A stretch of DNA of 64,000 bases from NCBI RefSeq assembly GCF_020687805.1, contig NZ_JAJEWQ010000001.1:1-64000 (forward strand), written 5' to 3'. A model generated the notes under the pieces. The model ran no database searches, had not been told where the DNA came from, and saw only the letters and a list, made by a program, of their open reading frames with translations. Positions 44,237-50,999 of this stretch are shown piece by piece (within the stretch, counting starts at the first letter, position 1; each line of letters begins with the position of its first letter). This DNA is from Planctobacterium marinum (GTDB lineage: Bacteria; Pseudomonadota; Gammaproteobacteria; Enterobacterales; Alteromonadaceae). The position numbers and the translations under genes were made by a program.

Positions 44237-45607
44237 TCAGGTGTTGCGCTGGATTTTAACGTGGCTGAAAAACAGAAGCGTGGTGACAAGCAATAACGGC
44301 AGCAATGCAATGAGAAAGGTATTGGTAAATGCGATGTCTAGTTGCTTAGATGATGCGTGAAACAAGCCAGGGTCTGGCAATTGATTTGAAAATATTGCAC
44401 CAGACAATGCCGTGCCTGAAAGAAGGCCAAGTTGCTTAATAAGATTAATGAGTCCAGCAATTTTCCCTGTTTGGCCTTGCTCTGCGGCGAGCATGATCTG
44501 GCTGTAACACGCTGCGAGATAGAGTTGCCTGCCACACGCCATGACTACCAAAGATAAAGCATAACCTGTCATGGCAATAAGCGGTGGCATAAATGCATAG
44601 CTCAAAGTGCCAACACAGAATACACAAAGCCCCGTGATTAACGCCTGGTGGGTGCCTGTTTTGTCTACCAGTTTTCCAGCCGGAACTCCTATGATTGCTG
44701 AAGTTATGGGGCCGATGGCCAACATAACTCCCACCCACTCAGGCGCAAGGGCTAAACGCCAGGTCAGATAATAGCTGCCAATGATAAGTGTGGACATGGC
44801 CGTCGCATCAATCAAAAAACTGCCCAGTAAAATCAGGTTGCGCTGTTTATTACAAAATAAGGCTAAGGGGAGTAATGGGGATTTAGCCGCGTACTGCGCT
44901 CTGATAAACATCAACAGGCTCAATATGAACAGTGCCAGATATTCATGGTTCAGGTTATGAGTGGTAAGCAAAACAAAGCTTGTGCAGGCAATAATCAGGA
45001 AAGTGGAGCCGGTCCAGTCAAACAACTGCTTTGGGCTGTGTTGTGATCTGTGGGAGGACGGTAGCATAAAGTGGCAGATAAACAGGCCAACTAAAGCTAT
45101 AAGTGCGAGCAGCCAAAATACTGCGCGCCAGTTGCTAAAGTACAATAAGGCACCTGCGATAACCGGCCCGATTGCCGTGCCTGTGGCTGTTGCTGAGGCC
45201 ATTAACCCCATTGTTTTTCCGTTATGACTTTGTTGTGAGTATTGTTTCGCAGCAGACCAAACCAAAGCCAGCATGACAGCAGTAGAAATGCCCTGCAGTA
45301 TTCTAAACAGGACTAAAGCGAATATCGAAGGGGATAATGCGCACCCAATTGAAGACAGGAAGATGCCAAAACAACCCAACATCAAGGATTTGTTGCTACC
45401 ATAGTTATCGCCAATACAACCGGCAATAAGCACCAACGACGTGGTGGCAGTCAGGTAAGCCAGTTGTACCCAATTAAGTTGATTCACTGGTGCGTTAAAC
45501 TCAACAGCAATCTGAGGAAGAGCAACATTTATCATGCTAACCGCCATTGCAGGCAAGAGCAGTAGGAACGCCAGGGAGAAAAACACCGCCTGGTTGTTAG
45601 TGGTCAT
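44237..45607 (-). CDS. MFS transporter of the MerR regulon
   Basis: A drug/metabolite exporter-type MFS protein with about 14 hydrophobic segments, 456 residues from the ATG at 45607. An upstream start at 45658 would lie inside the operator, before the transcription start, and is rejected. NVALPQIAVEF near the N-terminus and GCIGDNYGSNKSLMLGC (a motif-A like loop) fit the DHA2 type. It is divergent from the merR gene, controlled by the operator at 45644-45675. The substrate is unknown. Confidence 0.88.
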   Translation of the reverse strand: MTTNNQAVFFSLAFLLLLPAMAVSMINVALPQIAVEFNAPVNQLNWVQLAYLTATTSLVLIAGCIGDNYGSNKSLMLGCFGIFLSSIGCALSPSIFALVLFRILQGISTAVMLALVWSAAKQYSQQSHNGKTMGLMASATATGTAIGPVIAGALLYFSNWRAVFWLLALIALVGLFICHFMLPSSHRSQHSPKQLFDWTGSTFLIIACTSFVLLTTHNLNHEYLALFILSLLMFIRAQYAAKSPLLPLALFCNKQRNLILLGSFLIDATAMSTLIIGSYYLTWRLALAPEWVGVMLAIGPITSAIIGVPAGKLVDKTGTHQALITGLCVFCVGTLSYAFMPPLIAMTGYALSLVVMACGRQLYLAACYSQIMLAAEQGQTGKIAGLINLIKQLGLLSGTALSGAIFSNQLPDPGLFHASSKQLDIAFTNTFLIALLPLLLVTTLLFFSHVKIQRNT

Positions 45608-45643
45608 AAGTATCAGCAGTTGCAAAATTTGGGACTGGGAAAT

Positions 45644-45675
45644 AGTATGCAACTTCAAGTTAACTTTAAGTCAAG
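45644..45675 (-). promoter_or_regulatory. MerR-type operator with 19-bp-spacer promoter (MFS)
   Basis: On the minus strand, -35 TTGACT (45669-45674), a 19-base spacer and -10 CATACT (45644-45649). The unusually long spacer, filled by an imperfect dyad centred on AGTTAACT, is the hallmark of MerR-family activated promoters. The same 25-bp sequence occurs before the cupin gene. Confidence 0.85.
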
Positions 45676-45684
45676 AGGCGAAAG

Positions 45685-46095
45685 ATGAGGACCATAGATA
45701 TTGCCCAATTAGCAAAAAAATCAGGCATTCCGGCATCGACATTGCGCTACTATGAAGAGAAAAACATGATCCGCTCTATTGGCCGCAATGGCCTGAAACG
45801 GGTTTATGATGAATACGTGTTGGAGCAGTTGCAGTTTATCGCTTTGGGACAACGTGCCGGGTTTTCACTGCAAGACATTCAGTCTATGTTGGTGACAAAA
45901 GGTGGCTTTGAAGTTAACCGTGACATGCTTTCACAACGAGCAGAAGGCATAGCCCGTGAAGTTAAACAACTGAAAGCGATTCAACGGTGTCTGGAGCACG
46001 CCGCAAAATGCACTGCTGAACGGCACTCGGAATGCCCCAAGTTTCAACGCTTGTTGTCCGTAGCGGCAAAAGATGCCGCCAGAAAAAGAAAGTAA
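45685..46095 (+). CDS. MerR-family transcriptional regulator
   Basis: A 136-residue MerR-family regulator. The N-terminal HTH is TIDIAQLAKKSGIPASTLRYYEEKNMI. The dimerisation helix region runs to about 115 and has cysteines at about 110, 116 and 124 (RCLEHAAKCTAERHSECPKF). Those cysteines may bind metal or sense redox, as in SoxR/ZntR types, but the spacing is not that of SoxR. It is divergent from the MFS gene and has the same operator in front of the cupin gene. The three genes form one regulon. Confidence 0.9.
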   Translation: MRTIDIAQLAKKSGIPASTLRYYEEKNMIRSIGRNGLKRVYDEYVLEQLQFIALGQRAGFSLQDIQSMLVTKGGFEVNRDMLSQRAEGIAREVKQLKAIQRCLEHAAKCTAERHSECPKFQRLLSVAAKDAARKRK

Positions 46096-46104
46096 TGGTG
46101 CTAT

Positions 46105-46659
46105 CTAAAATCGCTTCATGCGCCCTGATTTTATTTCCTGTTTAAAGTCACAACTGGTGAATCTGAATTGCATAAAGTTGTCACTGAGGCAGTGAGTATG
46201 GTGAATATCACCAGGTAAAAACACCCGGCAGTCTCCCGTAGCCAGCACTTCTTTGCCTCGATTTACTAATTGTTCGTTTCCGTTGTTGTCAGTGAGAATC
46301 TTATAGGTGTTCATGGCTATAGTTCCCGATAGTACTGCATACAGCACCCAACCATTGCCATGATCATGTGGCTGACGGTAAAAATCAGCCGGTTCGTGAT
46401 GGGCCAGCAGCATAAATCTGTGTTGCTCACTTTCATACAGCGTTTTTGCAGCAGGTTTTTCGTTAAATAGTGCGGCAAGCCATGGTTCTTTGGGGGAACT
46501 TTGGGTTAACGCCGTCAAGGCTGACTTTAAGCGATTGACATTGTCGCTGTTTAATCCGCTCCAGTTGTTTTCCGCCTGATGGATAAACTGTTCAAGGCTG
46601 CTTACTTTTTTAGGCTCAAGGCTGTTTTCTAATTTAGGCTCAAGGCTGTTGTGTTTCAT
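46105..46659 (-). CDS. cupin-fold protein of the MerR regulon
   Basis: A 184-residue soluble protein with a cupin fold. PHDHGNGWVLYAVLSG gives the first metal motif (H.H......) and LPGDIHHTHCLSDNFMQFRF the second (G...H..). The start repeats NSLEPK three times. Its role may be an oxygenase or a small-molecule-binding protein; the relation to cysteine dioxygenase-like cupins is weak. GGAT precedes the ATG by about 6 bases. Its promoter contains the same MerR operator as the MFS gene. Confidence 0.78.
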   Translation of the reverse strand: MKHNSLEPKLENSLEPKKVSSLEQFIHQAENNWSGLNSDNVNRLKSALTALTQSSPKEPWLAALFNEKPAAKTLYESEQHRFMLLAHHEPADFYRQPHDHGNGWVLYAVLSGTIAMNTYKILTDNNGNEQLVNRGKEVLATGDCRVFLPGDIHHTHCLSDNFMQFRFTSCDFKQEIKSGRMKRF

Positions 46660-46691
46660 AAATTGTATCCTTTTGAATTAGGGGAATTCAG

Positions 46692-46723
46692 AGGATAAAA
46701 CTTCAAGTTAACTTTAAGTCAAG
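46692..46723 (-). promoter_or_regulatory. second MerR operator with 19-bp-spacer promoter (cupin)
   Basis: On the minus strand, -35 TTGACT (46717-46722), a 19-base spacer and -10 TATCCT (46692-46697), pointing at the cupin gene 33 bases away. The 25-base core (46699-46723) is identical to that at 45651-45675. Confidence 0.85.
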
Positions 46724-46750
46724 GGATTGTTTCGGTGTTTTATTTCAGGG

Positions 46751-46880
46751 TCACCATCGCACTTCGATGATGTCAGTTTCGGCGCTTAAGGATTCCACCA
46801 GGATGATATTTTGCTGGGACGGATTGATGTGAAAGTTCAACCGATCCATTGCTGGGTGAAGTGGTGCACTATGGCGACAG
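46751..46880 (-). pseudogene. degraded gene end, unknown family
   Basis: A startless minus-strand frame ends at TGA 46751-46753. It reads APLHPAMDRLNFHINPSQQN followed by IILVESLSAETDIIEVRW and is closed upstream by a stop. It has coding-like codon use but no ribosome site. It looks like the tail of a truncated gene. Family unknown. The rest of the 46724-47177 gap has no supported gene, only a palindrome near 47150. Confidence 0.3.
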
Positions 46881-47131
46881 GGTGACTATTGAGCACCCAA
46901 CGGCTTGTCGCACTTTACCCTGGCTGGTTTGGTGTTATTGGTATTGTGAGCTGAGCTTGAGTAATTCAACTGGCTGCAATGGGGTTTGGTTACGGTTTTA
47001 AGTCTTGTAATGACTGAGCTTTATAACTTTTAAGGCTAAAAAATTTAATCATTGTTTAAGTTGAAATGCCCGTTTTTCTTCTTGATAGTCCAAATTGGTA
47101 CGTCTATTTGTAACTCTCAGGGGGACCAAAT

Positions 47132-47168
47132 GTCACACATTTTATAGGTGTTTCATAAAATGTGTGAC
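47132..47168. repeat. perfect 14-bp inverted repeat
   Basis: GTCACACATTTTAT and its exact complement, separated by nine bases. It lies 10 bases after the stop of the small secreted peptide gene. No T tract follows, so it may be a transcript-end stabiliser or binding site. A partial copy (TGTGGCACATTTGACACA) occurs near 47350-47367 upstream of the same gene. Confidence 0.6.
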
Positions 47169-47177
47169 GGTATTTAA

Positions 47178-47318
47178 TTAGAAAAACAAGTTGTAAATAG
47201 ATTCAAGAATAGTCACTTTGCTTGGTGGATCAAGTGGTGGCTTCTTGCTGCCTCCTGCTTGTACAGAGGTGCTTGCCAGTGTGATTGTTAACGCTGCTGC
47301 AATGATTAGTTTCTTCAT
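47178..47318 (-). CDS. small secreted peptide
   Basis: A 46-residue peptide from the ATG at 47318, with GGAG (TCGGAGAATC) 9-12 bases before it. Signal peptide MKKLIIAAALTITLASTSVQA; the mature part would be about 25 residues: basic and Pro-rich at first (GGSKKPPLDPPSK), then hydrophobic (VTILESIYNLFF). The longer frame to 47402 has no good start. Candidates include a signalling peptide, a bacteriocin-like peptide, or an envelope protein; none can be shown. Confidence 0.55.
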   Translation of the reverse strand: MKKLIIAAALTITLASTSVQAGGSKKPPLDPPSKVTILESIYNLFF

Positions 47319-47410
47319 TATTGATTCTCCGATTTTTGTATTAAAAAAATGTGGCACATTTGACACAATGGAGATTATGAAGATTTCTTCGCGTATGAGC
47401 AATTTTTGGG

Positions 47411-47716
47411 CTAAGCTCGAAGCTCAATTGATTTTAGATGTCTTAAGCTTTCAATGATAATCATATAGATAATAAACAGTGAAAGCCCTTGAGCAATGGG
47501 AGTATTTGCGTAATAAATGATGGTCATTCTTATATCCAGAAGCTCTCTGACATAAAATTCCAGTGTAAGTGCCGTATGAAGTGCAATAAAGCAAGCGTTT
47601 GCTCGTAGTAGCATGAGATCCAAATCTAATGGTTGACCTCTTTTACCTGTTAAGTTTATTTGCCAGAAGACCCGTCTTCGAAGGGCGTATCGAACCATTA
47701 TCGCTGCAGCCACCAT
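47411..47716 (-). CDS. hypothetical membrane protein, third of an XRE operon
   Basis: A 101-residue protein with two or three hydrophobic segments (ANACFIALHTALTLEF; ANTPIAQGLSLFIIYMIII). The start ATG follows the stop of the preceding gene directly (TAA-ATG), so the two are translationally coupled. No family is recognised. The XRE-membrane-membrane arrangement is compact and looks like an accessory unit. Confidence 0.6.
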   Translation of the reverse strand: MVAAAIMVRYALRRRVFWQINLTGKRGQPLDLDLMLLRANACFIALHTALTLEFYVRELLDIRMTIIYYANTPIAQGLSLFIIYMIIIESLRHLKSIELRA

Positions 47717-48115
47717 TTAACAAGAGAGAAGAGTGAAGGGGATGCGGTCTGTGGAGAAATACCAATAAATTTCAACAGCAAATGAAAAAACAAAGAATAA
47801 CACTCCAATCCATTTCAATGCTCCACGGGCAAATGAGTAGCTGCAGTATATAAAGAGCAGGTAGGCTGGCAGTTTAAACCATATTTCGTTTTGCAAAGTT
47901 CGCCAAACTAACTCTTCCATTCCTCTTTCGACAATGAATATGAGGCAAACTAACACAAGATCTTTGTTGCGCCTGAAGAATAAGGATACGGCAATAAACG
48001 TGATGATGATTATTGGATCAAATAAGTTCTCTTGACCAAAAAAATATGCCAGTGCGAGGCATATTATCGCAAAGATGACACCTGCAATTGTCTTCTCAGC
48101 AAACTCGAAAAGCAT
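47717..48115 (-). CDS. hypothetical polytopic membrane protein
   Basis: A 132-residue protein with about four TM helices (IAGVIFAIICLALAYFFG; PIIIITFIAVSLFF; LPAYLLFIYCSYSFA; WIGVLFFVFSFAVEIYWYF). VERGMEELVWRT in the middle recalls the EExxxR motif of CPBP/Abi proteases but is not a full match. It starts three bases after the stop of the XRE gene upstream and is coupled to the next membrane gene. Function unknown. Confidence 0.6.
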   Translation of the reverse strand: MLFEFAEKTIAGVIFAIICLALAYFFGQENLFDPIIIITFIAVSLFFRRNKDLVLVCLIFIVERGMEELVWRTLQNEIWFKLPAYLLFIYCSYSFARGALKWIGVLFFVFSFAVEIYWYFSTDRIPFTLLSC

Positions 48116-48118
48116 AAA

Positions 48119-48400
48119 CTAAATGAGTTTAATGTTAAGTTTACGCAGTATATGAGTATGCCATTTTTCTTTTGTTTGTGGTTTTGCAGTCGTCCGGCAA
48201 ATTTCCCACCAACGATCTTCTATGTCTGAGGTAAGACTTTCGATCTGTTGAAGGTAACAGTTCTCTATACCTACCAGCGTTTCTCGCGAAATAGATAGTC
48301 TTCCAGCAAGCTGTTGCTGTGTAAGACCTGCGTCTTTTCTAAGTTCTCTTAAAATCGCTGATTTTTCTTGGTGTTTAGCGCTGTTACTTTTTAATGCCAT
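48119..48400 (-). CDS. XRE-family HTH regulator
   Basis: A 93-residue protein with a Cro/CI-type HTH at about 15-65 (ILRELRKDAGLTQQQLAGRLSISRETLVGIENCYLQQIE). The C-terminal half is short and basic. It is first in a tight operon with two membrane proteins and probably controls it. This resembles small regulator-membrane units, some of which are toxin-antitoxin or phage-defence modules, but no toxin is recognisable. Confidence 0.8.
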   Translation of the reverse strand: MALKSNSAKHQEKSAILRELRKDAGLTQQQLAGRLSISRETLVGIENCYLQQIESLTSDIEDRWWEICRTTAKPQTKEKWHTHILRKLNIKLI

Positions 48401-48727
48401 GATGATATGAAGCGAGTATGCTATTTCGAGTTATTATTTTCCCATAGTTCAAAACTGTAACACACAATCTGAAATTTAAAAAATTAATGATGGTTCTATT
48501 GTTTCTCTATTGTAACAGCCCGCTAATTACGCACGAAGTTCCTGATATTCATGGCGAATTTTATGGGTGAAACGAAACACGCCATTCTCAAACATGTGAG
48601 ATGGCTTTGTCAGGAAAATTTTGTTATTAATTGGGGCAGGGCAAAATCTACTCAAAATTTGGCTAAAACTTACCTGACGTCCAGGTTAAACGCCATAAGT
48701 CAAACTGACTGCAAGAAGGAGAAAATA

Positions 48728-49093
48728 ATGTCAGATAATCAAGAATCATCGTCAGAGACTCAGTCATTGTCGTTAAAAGACGATGCTGCAAAAACAAGCG
48801 CTCTGGTAGCTTACGGCCTTATGGTGGTTGGATTGTTCACCGGGATCTTCTGGATAGTTGGTGCTGTGTGGGCAATGGTTAAAAAGGAAGAAGCACAAGG
48901 TTCATTGTTTGAAGACCATTATGCCAACATTATAAAAACCTTCTGGTGGGGACTTGGTATTTCCATTGTGGGGTTTTTATTAATGGTTATCATTATCGGT
49001 CATTTTATTTTGATGGCAGTGTGGATATGGTCGATTTACCGAATCGTTAAAGGTCTTGCCAGGCTGACATCAAACAAAGCCTATCATTCGTAA
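48728..49093 (+). CDS. DUF4870-like membrane protein
   Basis: A 121-residue protein from the ATG at 48728, which follows AAGGAG by about 6 bases; the longer frame to 48551 is not supported. Its N-terminus is Ser/Gln-rich (NQESSSETQSL), followed by three TM helices (SALVAYGLMVVGLFTGIFWI; TFWWGLGISIVGFLLMV; IGHFILMAVWIWSIYRIVKGL), the DUF4870/YtzJ-like layout. Function unknown. The 300 bases before it contain no other gene. Confidence 0.75.
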   Translation: MSDNQESSSETQSLSLKDDAAKTSALVAYGLMVVGLFTGIFWIVGAVWAMVKKEEAQGSLFEDHYANIIKTFWWGLGISIVGFLLMVIIIGHFILMAVWIWSIYRIVKGLARLTSNKAYHS

Positions 49094-49200
49094 GCACACC
49101 ATCAGTGTACAGTACACAATCTTTACCGGAAGGTGGTATGGCCTAAAAAATCCAGGTTGTCTGGACTTTAATCACAAACACGCCCGGAAATGATACAAAC

Positions 49201-49217
49201 TAAAGTTGGCAACTTTA
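49201..49217. repeat. short perfect palindrome
   Basis: TAAAGTTG-G-CAACTTTA, two 8-base arms around one base, in the 287-base gap between the DUF4870 gene and the orphan gene. It could be an operator for the latter. The rest of the gap holds nothing recognisable. Confidence 0.3.
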
Positions 49218-49380
49218 AAGTGGGTGTCATGCGAATTCACAAAAACCAGCTTTTCTCCGACTGGCTTCAAATATGCGGGGTTTGAACCGAGTGAAATGTG
49301 CAGGAGATTAGGTCGTAATTGTACGAATAAAATACATGGGTTAGTCTTGGATTAAGTTTTTCACTTTCAACCTGATTGTT

Positions 49381-50466
49381 ATGAACAAGCACGGCAATAA
49401 TCCTCGTCCTAAAGATATTGAGCTTCAGGATATAGGGGCGCAAGTCCGGAACCGAAGCAACACCATCTATCAAAAACCCGCAGATCAAAAGCAAGGTATT
49501 CGTAACAACAATGGTGCAATGAAACCCAATTCTATCGGTCAGAATGCGCGCAAAAATGCGCCTCATGAGATGGAAATGATTGAGTTGCCGAAAATGAAAA
49601 TGCATGGTGTGGCGCAGCAAATGCGTAATACAACGATGCAAAAAGTACATGCCGAAATTGGCAGTAACCGCAGCCCGATGATGGGAGAGGCCAATGAAAA
49701 ACGCAACATTGGCTTAATGATGCGAGACGCCAGGCTGGACTATCAAATCGATCGTTCTGGCGATCATAAAGGCTTTTTTGGACGGGCCGCTAATTCCGGT
49801 AAACAGGCATTCAAAGACCTCGATAAAGTGAAAACTGCCGTTACATTAATTCCGGGTGTAGGTCTTATTAGTAATATCCGGGATGCATACCATTCCAAAA
49901 ATCGGGCAAGTAGACTTTCCACCCAAAAAGAACAGTTTAACAAAGAAGCCGCGCCATTGTTTGAGACGGAGTCTAATCGGCTAAAAAATGCTTCCACTTT
50001 TTCCGCCTTAAAGGTGGCCGATCCTACCCCTTACGGTCTGTTTTCTAAAGGCGTTGTTTATGGCAATACGGGTAAAGATATCGCGACGGATAAATCCAGA
50101 AACCAACGTATTGATGCCTCCATTTTGCAGCAGCGACAAAATGAACCAATGTTGCCAATTGAAAGCCACAATGACAATCAGGCTAAAAGACATAAATTTG
50201 CGACCCAACAAAATCAGCAACTTTTTGATCTCGCTGTCAATGATCGCAAAGCCAACCAGGCTGCACGTAATCTGTTGACCAGTGCTTTTGTCAGCAATGC
50301 CAGGGGGCATCAGTCAGAACTTAAGCACCACAGCAAAACCTTAAGGGGCGTAAAAGGACACATAAGCCCCCCGCAAGGCGTCGATACTACGCCCAATCTC
50401 AAGCCTTCTGAAGTTAAACGTCAGATACAAAGTGAGCAGGCAATTAAAAACCTGAGGAAAAAGTAA
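49381..50466 (+). CDS. orphan basic protein, unknown function
   Basis: A 361-residue basic, Gln/Asn-rich, mostly disordered-looking protein. It contains many Met in the first third (KMKMHGVAQQMRN), a central hydrophobic hairpin-like stretch (AVTLIPGVGLISNIRDAY) and Lys-rich segments. No signal peptide was seen. No family is recognised. The GLISNIRDAYHSKNRASR region with LIPGVGLI resembles the short hydrophobic hairpin of some effector or delivery proteins. The ribosome site is weak. It stands alone. Confidence 0.55.
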   Translation: MNKHGNNPRPKDIELQDIGAQVRNRSNTIYQKPADQKQGIRNNNGAMKPNSIGQNARKNAPHEMEMIELPKMKMHGVAQQMRNTTMQKVHAEIGSNRSPMMGEANEKRNIGLMMRDARLDYQIDRSGDHKGFFGRAANSGKQAFKDLDKVKTAVTLIPGVGLISNIRDAYHSKNRASRLSTQKEQFNKEAAPLFETESNRLKNASTFSALKVADPTPYGLFSKGVVYGNTGKDIATDKSRNQRIDASILQQRQNEPMLPIESHNDNQAKRHKFATQQNQQLFDLAVNDRKANQAARNLLTSAFVSNARGHQSELKHHSKTLRGVKGHISPPQGVDTTPNLKPSEVKRQIQSEQAIKNLRKK

Positions 50467-50643
50467 AATTTCTGAATTGGTTTTAGTCGTAAACCAGAAC
50501 AGTTTATTGGCAATTTGTTGAGGCACAGAACGGACATCACAAGTGCTTGTGGCACAAATGTGGCACTTTGTGCTGTTTGTGAGAGGGCATTGGTAGTGTT
50601 AATTTTGGGGTAAAGCCCTAATTAAGCGGGGCATGCTGAAAAA

Positions 50644-50720
50644 TGGTGGCCCCACCTGGACTCGAACCAGGGACCTAACGATTATGAGTCGTGCGCTCTA
50701 ACCAACTGAGCTATAGGGCC
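50644..50720 (-). tRNA. tRNA with CAT anticodon, probably tRNA-Ile2 (lysidine type)
   Basis: The 77-base cloverleaf starts GGCCCTATAGCTCAG and has anticodon loop ACTCATAA, variable loop and TTCGAGTC arm, ending GGGGCC-A-CCA, with CCA encoded. The CAT anticodon fits elongator tRNA-Met or tRNA-Ile2. C4-G69 and C5-G68 (GGCCC.../...GGGGCC) and GACTCATAATCG stem are like tRNA-Ile2, whose TilS recognition needs these pairs. Elongator tRNA-Met has U4, A5. Ile2 is therefore favoured. Confidence 0.9.
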
Positions 50721-50881
50721 ATTTTCTTCTTTGTCGCACTAGTGTGCGTTGTAACCATCCATGGTGAGCCATTCCAGCTCAGACTTCCTGTCTTCGCGTA
50801 AATTTCTCTCGACGTGATGTTAAATCACCTCTCGTCCTCTTCGAGGACCGAAATTTACCCAACTGAGCTATAGGGCCATTT
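50702..50881. repeat. tRNA 5'-end direct repeats flanking a hairpin array
   Basis: Identical 23-base copies of the tRNA 5' end (acceptor strand to D arm) occur at 50702-50724 and 50859-50881. Between them (50735-50858) six hairpins are packed: stems at 50735/50748, 50754/50765, 50765/50781 and 50781/50793. A 9-bp perfect outer stem (50798-50806 with 50850-50858) then encloses two more (50814-50828 and 50834-50848). Adjacent stems share or abut bases. The second copy is tRNA remnant only. There is no gene in it. Confidence 0.7.
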
Positions 50882-50999
50882 CTGAATCGCTTATTGAGTG
50901 GGAGTGGTTCCCGTTAAGCGCTGCGCAGTATAGCAGTTTTATTTTTGTTGTCATTAGTTTGTCAACAAGTTGCTGCCAACTGCGCATTTTTACGGCAAT

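Noticed and set aside
50859-50881. second tRNA gene
   Set aside because: Only the 5' third matches; the rest is the hairpin array, so no cloverleaf.
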